64,000 nucleotides of DNA from Bacteroidota bacterium (lineage in GTDB: Bacteria; Bacteroidota; Bacteroidia; Bacteroidales; ML635J-15). The stretch spans positions 19,808-83,807 of the forward strand of contig JAKQEK010000131.1 in the NCBI GenBank assembly GCA_029558535.1, in the 5' to 3' direction. The notes beneath the pieces are model-generated. The model searched no databases. It was not told the DNA's origin and saw only the letters and a program-made list of their open reading frames with translations. Both the position numbers and the translations under genes were made by a program. This document shows, piece after piece, positions 8,499-18,214 of the stretch (the first letter of the stretch is position 1; every line of letters begins with the position of its first letter).

Positions 8499-9650
8499 TT
8501 ACAACTTGCGATTTCTATTTACAAATTCAATAATATTATCTATACCCTGCTTAAACTCACTATCTGTTCTGGCAACATTAATTCTGATATAATTATACCA
8601 TTCATTGCCAAAATGAATCCCGGGAATTATCGCAGTTCTGGCTTGTTCATAAATATCCAAACCGAATTTTAAACTGTTATTAAATCCTTCGGGCAAACGG
8701 CACCAAACAAAATAGCCTCCGTCTGCATTAGGACAATAAAAGCCAGCTTTGGATAATTTTTCAACTGCGTAGTAATAATTCGACTTTATCTTTTCTCTTA
8801 ATTCTTTAATATACTCATAATAATTGTCCTTTTTTACAAATTCTGCAATAGCATACTGCAAAGGAGCCGGAGCACTTAGTCCTATATAATCATGAGTATA
8901 ACACATTTTTGTATAATGCGACTTGTGCATTACAAAATATCCTACTCGCCAACCGGTAATTGAAAACTTTTTTGAAAAACTGTTAGCATAAAAAACATTT
9001 GGTGAAACAGACTTATCTGAAAAGCAATTCTGCTCTTCATTAAAATATATTTCATTATAAACTGCATCAAAAATGATATAAGCATTGTACTTTTCAGCTA
9101 ATCTTATTAAAAAATCAAGTTTAGACTTTGATATTGATTTACCATAAGGATTACCTGGACTCGCAATAAACAATAGCTTGATTTTATTCTCAACGAAGAA
9201 GCTTTCTAAAGACTTTTCCTCAAAATAATCATTATCATCAATAACTATTGAAAAAAACTTATGACCAAAAATCTGTGGTAAATGAATATATGACTCATAC
9301 GCAGGAGAAAATGCAGCAACATTAAAATCCTTATTATCAGTAACATACATTAGATAATTATAAATTAGCGATATAGCCTCTGTTGCTCCATTTGTAATTA
9401 TAATATCGGCCAATCTAGATGACGCCCTGTACTTGTCATATAAGAATTCGAGAAGTGAAGTATTTCCTGAGCCCGGAGCATATTGATGAACATCTGAATA
9501 ACTTGAGGCAGATAATAATTTAAGTAATTTTTCAGGAGGCTTAAAACCCGGTATTCCCTGAGCTAAATTTATTCCACCGTTTATTTTTACAAGATTACTA
9601 AAATGTCTTATTAAAGAACCTTCAATTTTAATTTCAGGGTCTAAAGTCAT
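8499..9650 (-). CDS. PLP-dependent class I/II aminotransferase
   Basis: 383 aa, fold-type I aminotransferase. Seen: 'INLAQGIPGFKPP' near the N-terminus, 'YAPGSGNTSLLEFL', cofactor Asn in 'SPGNPYG' (N167), Asp in 'YIIFDAVYNE' (D195), Schiff-base Lys in 'SFSKKFSITGWRVGY' (K227) and C-terminal 'YIRINVAR' (carboxylate Arg). The N-terminal 'NLAQGIPGF' style is close to the methionine/kynurenine aminotransferase group (YbdL/KAT). It starts 6 bases after the stop of the upstream acyltransferase gene on the same strand. Substrate cannot be decided from sequence. Confidence 0.85.
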   Translation of the reverse strand: MTLDPEIKIEGSLIRHFSNLVKINGGINLAQGIPGFKPPEKLLKLLSASSYSDVHQYAPGSGNTSLLEFLYDKYRASSRLADIIITNGATEAISLIYNYLMYVTDNKDFNVAAFSPAYESYIHLPQIFGHKFFSIVIDDNDYFEEKSLESFFVENKIKLLFIASPGNPYGKSISKSKLDFLIRLAEKYNAYIIFDAVYNEIYFNEEQNCFSDKSVSPNVFYANSFSKKFSITGWRVGYFVMHKSHYTKMCYTHDYIGLSAPAPLQYAIAEFVKKDNYYEYIKELREKIKSNYYYAVEKLSKAGFYCPNADGGYFVWCRLPEGFNNSLKFGLDIYEQARTAIIPGIHFGNEWYNYIRINVARTDSEFKQGIDNIIEFVNRNRKL

Positions 9651-9655
9651 TTCTG

Positions 9656-11401
9656 TTACTTATTATAAGAATTTATTACTTCCTGAGAAACCACATCTAT
9701 ATCAAGCACGACAAGTCCGTCAACAGTATAATTAAAATCAGGATCTACATTAAAACAAAGAATTTTTCCTCCTAAAGATAGATATTTTTTAATTAATACG
9801 GGTATTCCGAAATGATTGAAATCAATGTCCTTTATAAGCCTGTCTATTGTATTCAAATCATGCTCAAAAGTGCTAAGCAATATTTCGTGATGATGATTTG
9901 ATGTATAGTTAAAACCTTTTCTGAATTTTACCATTGTTGATAGTTCAGGCCAATTATGATTTCTTTTAAGGTATTCTACTATCAATATTTTAGCATTGTC
10001 CGAATACAAACTTGAAATGCTTGCCGGACCAATGAGATATTTATAATCCGGAAATTTCTGAGTTACATGATAAATCCCTTTCCACAACAGGAATAACGGC
10101 AATGGTTTACGTTGATATTCAGGGACTATGAAAGAACGTCCCATTTCCATAGATTTTCCCAGATAAGATTTAAAATCATCTTTAAATTCAAATAAAGAAT
10201 TAAGATAAAAACCTGCAATGCCTTTATCTTTAATTATATCAGCTCCCATACCTATTCGGTACGAACCAACTAACATAGAAGCTGCTGAATCCCAAAGAAA
10301 GAGATGATTATAGTAGCTGTCAAATTTGTCGAAGTCCTTTTCCTTGCCTGTTCCTTCCCCAATTTCTCTGAAAGCTATTTCTCTCAATCTGGTAAGTTCA
10401 TCAAATATTACAGGAATATTATCATGTTCTGAAAAATAGCACTCATAATTATCAGTCGTAAATAACAAATCCGTCTTTTTGATTTTTTCAATTTCACTTT
10501 TAATCAAGTTAGTGTCCAAAGCTTTAACAATATCCTGATAATTAACAGTTGGCTTAACTTCAGCACCTGTACTTTCTTGATCATTCAAACAATATGTTCT
10601 AGCTTTAAGAACTTTTGCGAGGGTATTTTTATCTTCAATATTATTAATGATCTTTGGTTGTAAAGGAGCACTAAATCGAATAAAAATATTTCTGTTTTTT
10701 TTGTTCAATAACTCTGCCGGTAACCTTACTGTTCTTAGAGAAGGGTTAATTTTTCCTACTATATGAAAAAGTTTACTGTTCTGGCCGGAGACAAAACCTG
10801 AAACAACAGGAGCATTAACTTTTTTAACAAACTTCATAACATTAATATGCCAATCTCTATCCTCAACAACTTTTGATTTTCCATATTTTGTTGAGACCTC
10901 CCCTGCTGGTAAAATGCAAATTGCACCACCGGATTCAATGACTTTATACATCTCTTTCAAACCCGCAAGACTTGAAAAAGCCTCTTTGTGCGATTCGAAA
11001 GGATTGACTGAAATCAAATGATGAGCAACCGGTTCTACCCTACTTAATAAAAAATTTGCTAAAAATTTTGTATCAGGACGCCTTTTTAATACAGACAGCA
11101 TTATTGCCAATGCATCTAAGCCACCATATGGATGGTTAAATAAAAACACAACAGGTCCAGACTCGGGAATGTTATTTAAATCAGATTCCGAAACCGTTAA
11201 ATTAATATTCATCAATCTCAGACAGTTTTCGACAAAAACTGTACTGTCCTTATCATAAGCCTTGTCATATAAATCATTTAGTTTGTCAAATTTCATTATG
11301 CGCATTCCCCATGACGAAAGTAATCTCCCATGAAAGCCTTTTACTTTCAATACTTTCTGGAAATCTTCTTTTGAAATTACTTTATGTTTTGATTCCGGCA
11401 T
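9656..11401 (-). CDS. Fused PlsC-like / GNAT-like acyltransferase, OlsF-type aminolipid synthase
   Basis: 581 aa. The N-terminal half (about 60-280) is a lysophospholipid-acyltransferase-like domain with 'LFNHPYGGLDALAI' (H90, D96) and 'ICILPAGEVS'. The C-terminal part (about 310-520) resembles the GNAT/hemolysin-type N-acyltransferase domain: 'LTRLREIAFREIGEGTG', 'DKFDSYYNHLFLWD', 'EMGRSFIVPEYQ'. This order matches OlsF, which makes ornithine-type lipids with one O- and one N-acyltransferase domain; Bacteroidetes also make glycine lipids with split homologues. The product would be an amino-acid-containing membrane lipid. Domain order is visible; the head group is unknown. It is co-directional with the aminotransferase downstream. 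Confidence 0.7.
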   Translation of the reverse strand: MPESKHKVISKEDFQKVLKVKGFHGRLLSSWGMRIMKFDKLNDLYDKAYDKDSTVFVENCLRLMNINLTVSESDLNNIPESGPVVFLFNHPYGGLDALAIMLSVLKRRPDTKFLANFLLSRVEPVAHHLISVNPFESHKEAFSSLAGLKEMYKVIESGGAICILPAGEVSTKYGKSKVVEDRDWHINVMKFVKKVNAPVVSGFVSGQNSKLFHIVGKINPSLRTVRLPAELLNKKNRNIFIRFSAPLQPKIINNIEDKNTLAKVLKARTYCLNDQESTGAEVKPTVNYQDIVKALDTNLIKSEIEKIKKTDLLFTTDNYECYFSEHDNIPVIFDELTRLREIAFREIGEGTGKEKDFDKFDSYYNHLFLWDSAASMLVGSYRIGMGADIIKDKGIAGFYLNSLFEFKDDFKSYLGKSMEMGRSFIVPEYQRKPLPLFLLWKGIYHVTQKFPDYKYLIGPASISSLYSDNAKILIVEYLKRNHNWPELSTMVKFRKGFNYTSNHHHEILLSTFEHDLNTIDRLIKDIDFNHFGIPVLIKKYLSLGGKILCFNVDPDFNYTVDGLVVLDIDVVSQEVINSYNK

Positions 11402-11521
11402 AAATAAAAATGTACTGAATTACAAAGATGATAAATTTTGTTATAAATGAAAAGCTTTTTGATATAAAGTTTTATTATTATTTTTATAAGTAGCTATTAA
11501 ACCACATATTAATGACATTTG

Positions 11522-12706
11522 TCAGTTTTTATTATTTTTAATAACAGAAAAATAAAATAATAAAACAATAAATCCACTAGTAAGAATTATTATGCCTGAT
11601 AGCAAAAAAGCATTTTGCAATGAGTAAATGTCAGCATACCAACCTACAAAAGGTCCAAAACCCGCAAATAATATTCGTATTACAAAATTCCTTACCGACA
11701 ATACTGTTGCTCTGATATTGGGGGTACACGATCTATTAATGTAGTCCTTAAGAACCGGAGTTGCAATTCCTCTAACAAAATAAAACAACCAAATAACAAA
11801 AAATATAAAAAACAAATCAGTTATCCCTAGTAGAACATATGACCCTCCAATGATTATCAGAATAGCGATGATTGTAGTTTTACTTCCAAGTATCTTCTCT
11901 ATTTTATATGCAAAAATGGTGGCTATTCCCACAGTTAGATTAACAACTGACCAGGCAATTCCAATTTGGTACTTCGAAAAGCCTTGAATTTCATTAAGAT
12001 AAGCTTGTAGAAACCATGCCATTGTTAATGTAGCACAGCCAATAACTGCTGATAACAAAATATTTAAAGACAAATTTTTTGACTTAAACAATGAGAAATT
12101 AACGATAGAAATAATATGTTTAAATCCTACTTTAATATTGTCTTTTTTAAAAGATGGTTCGTAAATCCAGAATGCAGCAGGAATAGCAATAAAAGCAACA
12201 ATAGCCTGACCATAAAAAGGGGTTCGCAAGCTTATCTCTGCAAGAAAACCTCCTACCACTGCAGCAATAGTTTCTGCGAAATTACCAATTGCCAATACCC
12301 TACCCTCGTATTTAATAAACTGGTTTTCTTTATTCTCGTTTTTTAAACTATCATATAGCAAAGCAGAATCGCTACCACTAATAAAACTTTGAGCAACTCC
12401 CAAAACTAATTCTGCTATTAAAAACTCGTAAAAACCGGATGTGAAACTGTAAATTGCAAAACCTATTGTGCCAAGAACAGCTCCAAGTATAATTGTGCTT
12501 TTTCTACCCCAAACATCTGCCAGATAACCACTGGGTATTTCGAGAGCAATTACCGCAATTGAATATACTGCTTGTAAAGTCAGGACATCTCTTAAGCTCA
12601 ATCCGTTTTCTTGATAAAAAAGCACAATTATCGGCATAAACAGCATAAACCATTTTGCTGTTTTTATTACGTACAAAGCAAAAATATTTCTTTTCAGAAT
12701 ATTCAT
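11522..12706 (-). CDS. MFS transporter
   Basis: 394 aa with about 12 hydrophobic segments. The loop 2-3 signature is 'GYLADVWGRKSTIILGAVLG' (residues about 60-80), a clear MFS A-motif. Acidic and Arg residues in TM4-5 ('ELVLGVAQSFISGSDSALLYDSL') are as in drug-efflux-like members. It is separated from the acyltransferase by about 120 bases and divergent from the peptidase at 12824. Substrate not predictable. Confidence 0.85.
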   Translation of the reverse strand: MNILKRNIFALYVIKTAKWFMLFMPIIVLFYQENGLSLRDVLTLQAVYSIAVIALEIPSGYLADVWGRKSTIILGAVLGTIGFAIYSFTSGFYEFLIAELVLGVAQSFISGSDSALLYDSLKNENKENQFIKYEGRVLAIGNFAETIAAVVGGFLAEISLRTPFYGQAIVAFIAIPAAFWIYEPSFKKDNIKVGFKHIISIVNFSLFKSKNLSLNILLSAVIGCATLTMAWFLQAYLNEIQGFSKYQIGIAWSVVNLTVGIATIFAYKIEKILGSKTTIIAILIIIGGSYVLLGITDLFFIFFVIWLFYFVRGIATPVLKDYINRSCTPNIRATVLSVRNFVIRILFAGFGPFVGWYADIYSLQNAFLLSGIIILTSGFIVLLFYFSVIKNNKN

Positions 12707-12823
12707 AAGTTTGCAAATATATATCGTTTAATTAAAACAAAATTGAGAATTTTTAACGATTTAATACAACAATTAAATAATGACTTGTCAAGAGATTTTT
12801 TATTTTTGCAAGAAAATTGACAC

Positions 12824-14215
12824 ATGAAAAGAATAATATTTATTTTGATTTTTATCTTAATATCTTCTACATTGCTGTATAATCAATCTTTGGACGATCA
12901 AACAATAAACAAGATTAGAACAGAATATCAAAAACAAGCAGAAAATGATATAGCTGTTAGAAATGCCTTATCCAATAATGATATAAAATCTGTTTCTTTG
13001 AATAGGGATGTTTGCGGAAAAACTGATCATAATTTTAAATATCGAGTAAAAGTTAGTGGAATAACCGACCAAAAAAGTTCGGGAAGGTGTTGGATGTTTA
13101 CAGGACTTAATTCTTTGAGGCCAATGATAATTGAATCGGCAAATCTCTCCGGTTTTGAATTCTCAACAAACTATTTGTTTTTTTGGGATATGCTAGAAAA
13201 ATCAAACCTCTTTCTGGAGGCGACTATTCAGAATGCAAACAAAGATTTCTCCGATAAGACTGTTGAATGGTTGTTTAAAAATCCCATTGGAGACGGCGGT
13301 GTTTGGAATTCATTTGCAAATATTATTGCAAAATATGGCGTTGTACCAAAAACTGTAATGCCGGAAACATATCATTCGGAGAATACTTCGTGGCTTAACA
13401 GAATATTGTCCCGTAAATTAAGAGAATACGGATTAAGACTGCGGGAACTTAAAAACTCAAAAGCAACAGACATTCAAATTAGTCAGGAAAAATTTAAAAT
13501 GATTTCAGAAATATATCGTTTGTTAGTTTTGTTTCTAGGAGAACCTCCTACAGAATTTACATACAGATTTGTAGATAAAGATAAAAATATTGGAGAATAT
13601 GCAACATACACTCCATTAGATTTTTTTAAACTTATGATTCCCGACTATGACAAAAACAACTATGTAATGCTGATGAATGACCCAAGTCGTGAATATTACA
13701 AAGTCTATGAAATAGAATATGACAGAAATGTCTTAGAAGGCGAAAACTGGAAATTTCTAAACTTACCGGCAAATGAAATAAAAATATTTGCTTTGGAAAG
13801 TATAAAGAACAATGAATCAATGTATGCTTCGTGTGATGTTGGCAAACAGCTAAACAAAGATGATGGTAGCCTCGATATAAACAATTATGATTTTGAGTCT
13901 TTGCTTGGAACTAAATTCGGAATGAATAAAGCCGAAAGAATAAAAACTTTTGACAGTGGATCAACACATGCCATGCTGCTTATTGCCTGCGATACAGATG
14001 ATAGTGATAAACCTGTAAAATGGCAATTCGAAAATTCGTGGGGAGCATCATACGGTCATAACGGATATTTAACATTTACGGATGAATGGTTTGATAATTA
14101 TATGTTCAGACTTGTAATTAACAAAAAATTTATTGACGATAAAACACTAAAATTACTTGAACAAAAAGCAATAATGCTACCTCCGTGGGACCCAATGTTT
14201 ATGGCCGACAACTAA
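12824..14215 (+). CDS. Secreted C1B cysteine aminopeptidase (PepC/bleomycin hydrolase family)
   Basis: 463 aa with an N-terminal signal peptide ('MKRIIFILIFILISSTLL'), unlike cytosolic PepC. Papain-like catalytic residues: Cys in 'KSSGRCWMFTGLNSLRP' (about residue 92), His in 'DSGSTHAMLLIACD' and Asn in 'FENSWGASYG'. Insertions relative to papain are as in the C1B family. A TATTTTTG element at 12801-12808 is a plausible -7 box. It lies upstream of asnB with only 19 bases between, so read-through into the polysaccharide operon is possible. The role is likely periplasmic peptide trimming. Confidence 0.85.
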   Translation: MKRIIFILIFILISSTLLYNQSLDDQTINKIRTEYQKQAENDIAVRNALSNNDIKSVSLNRDVCGKTDHNFKYRVKVSGITDQKSSGRCWMFTGLNSLRPMIIESANLSGFEFSTNYLFFWDMLEKSNLFLEATIQNANKDFSDKTVEWLFKNPIGDGGVWNSFANIIAKYGVVPKTVMPETYHSENTSWLNRILSRKLREYGLRLRELKNSKATDIQISQEKFKMISEIYRLLVLFLGEPPTEFTYRFVDKDKNIGEYATYTPLDFFKLMIPDYDKNNYVMLMNDPSREYYKVYEIEYDRNVLEGENWKFLNLPANEIKIFALESIKNNESMYASCDVGKQLNKDDGSLDINNYDFESLLGTKFGMNKAERIKTFDSGSTHAMLLIACDTDDSDKPVKWQFENSWGASYGHNGYLTFTDEWFDNYMFRLVINKKFIDDKTLKLLEQKAIMLPPWDPMFMADN

Positions 14216-14234
14216 TAATTATTTATACTAACTT

Positions 14235-16121
14235 ATGTGCGGGATAACCGGTATTTATTGTTTCGAAGGAACAGCAGACAAATTTAGTGATAAACTATCT
14301 GCTGCAGTAAATACATTATCTAAACGCGGACCTGACAATGAAAATATCTCTTTTCATAATAAGATTGGTTTAGGACACACAAGATTGTCTATAATTGACA
14401 CTTCAAATGCTGCAAATCAACCGTTTATTGATAATACCGGAAAATATGCAATAGTATTTAATGGCGAATTTTATAATTATAAAGAATATAAAAATGAGTT
14501 AATAGATGACGGCATACAGTTCAGATCTGAATCTGACACAGAAGTTCTGTTGTATTTGCTAATAAAATATGGCAAATCAGCTCTTGAAAAAATAAATGGA
14601 TGTTTTGCTTTTGCTTTCTGTGATTTTGACAAAGAAAAATGTTTGTTGGCTAGAGACAGAATGGGAATAAATCCTCTGTATTATTATAATGATAATGAAA
14701 AGCTGATTTTTGCTTCAGAAATGAAAGCTATTTTAGCATACAATATCCCAAAACGACTAGATTACGAATCGCTTAAAATATATTTTCAGTTAAATTATTT
14801 ACCGGTAAATTGCAGTATTATAAAAAACGTAAACAAATTAGAGCCGGGCAGTTATATTGAAATACATAATAACAATTTTACAATATCAAAATATTATAAA
14901 ATCCATCAGTTTAATCCAAACGAAAAGCATGATGATTACGAAACGGCAAAAACAACAATAAGAAATTTATTAGACTGTTCGGTAAAACGTAGACTAATTT
15001 CTGATGTACCTCTTGGTTGTTTCCTAAGTGGCGGAATTGACTCAACAATAATAACTGCTCTGGCGTCCGAGCACACAAAAAACCTGAATACATTTTCAAT
15101 TGGGTTTAAGGACGAGGATTACTTCGATGAAACAGAATATTCACAAATTGTTGCAAAAAGATACCATACAAATCATACCGAATTCAAAGTTTCCAATGAT
15201 GATTTGTTAAATGATCTCGAATCTGTACTAAATTATATTGATGAACCCTTTGCTGACTCGTCTGCATTAGCTGTAAATATTTTGAGTAAACTTACACGTC
15301 AAAAAGTAACAGTTGCATTGAGCGGAGATGGTGCTGATGAGCTATTTGCAGGATACAATAAGTATGCAGCACATTTTAATTCAAAATACTCCGGTACAAG
15401 AGAAAAATTAATTTCAGCAATGAATCCTGTTTGGAAAGTATTACCCAAATCCAGAAACTCAAAATCTGCAAATTTAATTAGACAATTGGATCGCTTTTCG
15501 GAAGGTTACAAATTAGATTCTTATGACAGATACTGGTTTTGGGCGAGTATTGGTTCTGAACAATATTCGAAAAATTTGTTAAAAATCGCAGTTGACAATA
15601 ATATATACTCATTGTTAAAACAAAAATACAAAACAGATTATAATGATTTCTCAGAAATAAACTCAATACTATATGCAGATATGCATCTGGTTTTAGAAGG
15701 AGACATGCTAACAAAAGTTGACCGGATGTCAATGGCAAACAGTCTTGAAGTTAGAACCCCTTTCCTCGACCATTCTGTTGTTGATTATGTTTTTAGTTTA
15801 CCTGCATCTTATAAAATTACAGCAACACAAAGAAAAAAGATTTTAAAAGATAGTTTCTCTGATTTAATTCCTCAAGAAATATTAAATTTGCCGAAACATG
15901 GATTTGAAGTACCTTTGCTAAAATGGTTCAGAAATGAACTTTGGGCTATGATTAACAATGATTTATTATCAGAAAAATTCATTAAAGAACAAGGAATATT
16001 TAATTATTCAATTATTGAACAACTTAAAACTAACATCAAATCGAAGAATCCTAGTGATTCCGCCGCCAAAATTTGGGCACTTATTGTTTTTCAGAGTTGG
16101 TGGAAGAAGTATTATATTTAA
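14235..16121 (+). CDS. asnB: Asparagine synthase (glutamine-hydrolysing)
   Basis: 628 aa. Class II glutamine amidotransferase domain starting with the nucleophile Cys2 ('MCGITGIY'), 'RLSIIDTS', 'NGEFYNYKEYK', 'ESDTEVLLYL'. The C-terminal AMP-forming synthetase domain has the PP-loop 'GCFLSGGIDSTIITALAS' and 'VALSGDGADELFAGYNKY', plus 'NSLEVRTPFLD'. It sits first in a same-strand run with a glycosyltransferase and capsule export genes 10 bases downstream. In such clusters these enzymes often amidate a sugar carboxylate rather than making free Asn; that is inference from context. Confidence 0.9.
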   Translation: MCGITGIYCFEGTADKFSDKLSAAVNTLSKRGPDNENISFHNKIGLGHTRLSIIDTSNAANQPFIDNTGKYAIVFNGEFYNYKEYKNELIDDGIQFRSESDTEVLLYLLIKYGKSALEKINGCFAFAFCDFDKEKCLLARDRMGINPLYYYNDNEKLIFASEMKAILAYNIPKRLDYESLKIYFQLNYLPVNCSIIKNVNKLEPGSYIEIHNNNFTISKYYKIHQFNPNEKHDDYETAKTTIRNLLDCSVKRRLISDVPLGCFLSGGIDSTIITALASEHTKNLNTFSIGFKDEDYFDETEYSQIVAKRYHTNHTEFKVSNDDLLNDLESVLNYIDEPFADSSALAVNILSKLTRQKVTVALSGDGADELFAGYNKYAAHFNSKYSGTREKLISAMNPVWKVLPKSRNSKSANLIRQLDRFSEGYKLDSYDRYWFWASIGSEQYSKNLLKIAVDNNIYSLLKQKYKTDYNDFSEINSILYADMHLVLEGDMLTKVDRMSMANSLEVRTPFLDHSVVDYVFSLPASYKITATQRKKILKDSFSDLIPQEILNLPKHGFEVPLLKWFRNELWAMINNDLLSEKFIKEQGIFNYSIIEQLKTNIKSKNPSDSAAKIWALIVFQSWWKKYYI

Positions 16122-16130
16122 CTGATTTTA

Positions 16131-17312
16131 ATGCCAAAAGTATTAAGAATAATAAATAGATTTAATCTTGGGGGACCAACATATAATGTTGCATACCTGA
16201 CTAAATATATGAGTCCCGAATACGAAACTTTATTGGTTGGCGGTATGCAAGATCGTCATGAGGCTTGTTCTGATTACATCGTTAAGAAATTAGGAATTCA
16301 TGCTATTCAAATTCCTGAAATGATTAGAGAAATTGGAGTTAATGATATAAGTGCATACTTTAAAATCAAAAATATTATTAAGCGTTACAAACCTGATATC
16401 GTTCACACTCATGCTTCAAAAGCAGGATATCTTGGACGTAAGGCAGCAATAAGTTTAGGAGTTCCCGTTATTGTTCATACTTTTCATGGTCATGTTTTTC
16501 ATTCGTATTTTAATAAATATTCTACTGCTATTTTTAAAAAAATTGAGAGAGATTTGGCAAAAAAAACTTCTGCGATTATTGCAATCAGTGAACTACAAAA
16601 ACAAGAATTATGTAATATCCATAAAATAGCCCCCGAAAACAAATTCAGAGTTATACCCTTGGGTTTTGATCTTGACAGATTTCAGGAAAATTACCAACAA
16701 AAACGCCAATACTTCCGCGAAAAATATAATATTGCCGATGACGAAATTGTAATTTCAATTATTGGTAGGTTAGTTGCTGTTAAAAACCATCCATTGTTTA
16801 TAAAGGCAATAAGTAATATAAAAAAGCAAACCTCAAAAAAAATAAAAGCTGTAATTGTGGGTGACGGTCAATTAAGAAACGGACTTATTGAACTTGCATA
16901 TTCCCTCGGCTTAACCTGCTCCTATGCTGATGAAATGGTGCCAAACCCTGATATTATTTTTACTTCATGGATACAAGATGCCGATATCGTTTTTGCGGGT
17001 TCGGAGATTACAGCTCTGACCTCTTTCAATGAAGGTACACCGGTTTCAATAATTGAATCCCAGGCAGCTAATACACCAATTGTTACAACAAATGTTGGAG
17101 GGGTTGAAAATGTTATATTAAAAAACAAAACTGCCTTACTGGCAGAAAATGACAATATCGAAGACTTTTCTGCAAAATTATTTGAATTAGTTGAAAACGA
17201 TGGTCTTCGAAATGACATGTCCAACCACGGCTGGGATTTTGTTAAAGATAAATTCCATTACACAAGACTTGTAAAAGACATGAAATTGCTGTATGATGAT
17301 CTGCTAAGCTAA
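16131..17312 (+). CDS. GT4 family glycosyltransferase
   Basis: 393 aa, GT-B fold. N-terminal 'RIINRFNLGGPTYNVAYL' and 'KPDIVHTHASKAGYLGR' (acceptor domain), then 'VIPLGFDLDRF', 'IIGRLVAVKNHPLFIKAI' and 'AVIVGDGQLR'. The retaining-GT4 donor motif is 'SFNEGTPVSIIESQAANTPIV' (E-x7-E). It is the only glycosyltransferase other than the WecA-like initiator in this cluster, so the full glycan must use transferases encoded elsewhere. Sugar specificity unknown. Confidence 0.9.
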   Translation: MPKVLRIINRFNLGGPTYNVAYLTKYMSPEYETLLVGGMQDRHEACSDYIVKKLGIHAIQIPEMIREIGVNDISAYFKIKNIIKRYKPDIVHTHASKAGYLGRKAAISLGVPVIVHTFHGHVFHSYFNKYSTAIFKKIERDLAKKTSAIIAISELQKQELCNIHKIAPENKFRVIPLGFDLDRFQENYQQKRQYFREKYNIADDEIVISIIGRLVAVKNHPLFIKAISNIKKQTSKKIKAVIVGDGQLRNGLIELAYSLGLTCSYADEMVPNPDIIFTSWIQDADIVFAGSEITALTSFNEGTPVSIIESQAANTPIVTTNVGGVENVILKNKTALLAENDNIEDFSAKLFELVENDGLRNDMSNHGWDFVKDKFHYTRLVKDMKLLYDDLLS

Positions 17313-17437
17313 CTAGAATTTGCTTTGATTTTAATAATTTATCACAAAAGAGTAATTATTCTATCAAATAAATAATATGTACTATTATATGCATAATGGA
17401 ATATTTTTATAATTTTGCAAATGGTAATATAGATAAA

Positions 17438-18208
17438 ATGAAAATTAGAATATCCGGCATATTTAGTATAATTATTGTTTTATTGTTTTTCAATTCCTGT
17501 AAAACCCTGAGGCCATCAGAGATGTTCCAAACAGATACAGAATATCCGGTAAACAATTTTGAAGCTTCTAAACTGGAATATGTAATTAAACCTTATGATA
17601 AAATCTCGTTGCGGGTAGTAAGTAATGTAGGTGAATCTTTTTTCAAAGGAGATATATCCGCCGGAGGTAGCACATCTAGTAGTCAAAACGGATATGAATT
17701 TTCTGTTGAATTTGACGGCTTGGTTAAAGTTCCAATTTTAGGGCGAGTTCCTGTAAGCGGGAAAACTGTTCGCGAAGTTGAAGAATATTTCGAAGAACTA
17801 TATGGTCAATATTTTGTAAACCCATTTGTCTTAGTGCAAGTTACGAACCGTAAAGTAATGGTGTTTATGGATAGTGGTACCAAAGCTACTATTGTTGAAA
17901 TGCCAACAGAAAATCTTACCCTTATTGAAGCAATTGCAGAAGTTGGTGGAATATCAGAAATAAGCAGAGCATATCGAATTAAACTAATCAGAGGCAATTT
18001 AACCGAAAATCCTGAAATCTATTATTGGAATATTTCTAATTTGACAGACTTAAAAAACTCTAATATTTTTCTTGAAGCAAATGATATAATTTATATAGAT
18101 AGCAAACCTCAATATGTTGTAAGAGCTTTACGCGAAATAAGTCCTTATCTGACTTTAGTAACAACCCTTGTAACTGTTTATGGTGTATTTTTTAAGCTCA
18201 ACCAATAA
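17438..18208 (+). CDS. Wza-like polysaccharide export lipoprotein
   Basis: About 256 aa from ATG 17438. A longer reading from 17396 exists, but only the inner start gives a lipoprotein signal ('MKIRISGIFSIIIVLLFFNS' with Cys next). A TAATTTTG -7-like box at 17410-17417 would fall inside the longer form. It contains a Poly_export/SLBB organisation: 'YVIKPYDKISLRVVSN', 'DGLVKVPILGRVPVSGKTVREVEEYF', then an SLBB-like stretch ('TLIEAIAEVGGIS', 'IFLEANDIIYID') and a C-terminal hydrophobic helix. It forms the outer-membrane channel partner of the Wzc-like kinase encoded 6 bases downstream. Confidence 0.88.
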   Translation: MKIRISGIFSIIIVLLFFNSCKTLRPSEMFQTDTEYPVNNFEASKLEYVIKPYDKISLRVVSNVGESFFKGDISAGGSTSSSQNGYEFSVEFDGLVKVPILGRVPVSGKTVREVEEYFEELYGQYFVNPFVLVQVTNRKVMVFMDSGTKATIVEMPTENLTLIEAIAEVGGISEISRAYRIKLIRGNLTENPEIYYWNISNLTDLKNSNIFLEANDIIYIDSKPQYVVRALREISPYLTLVTTLVTVYGVFFKLNQ

Positions 18209-18214
18209 TTACTA

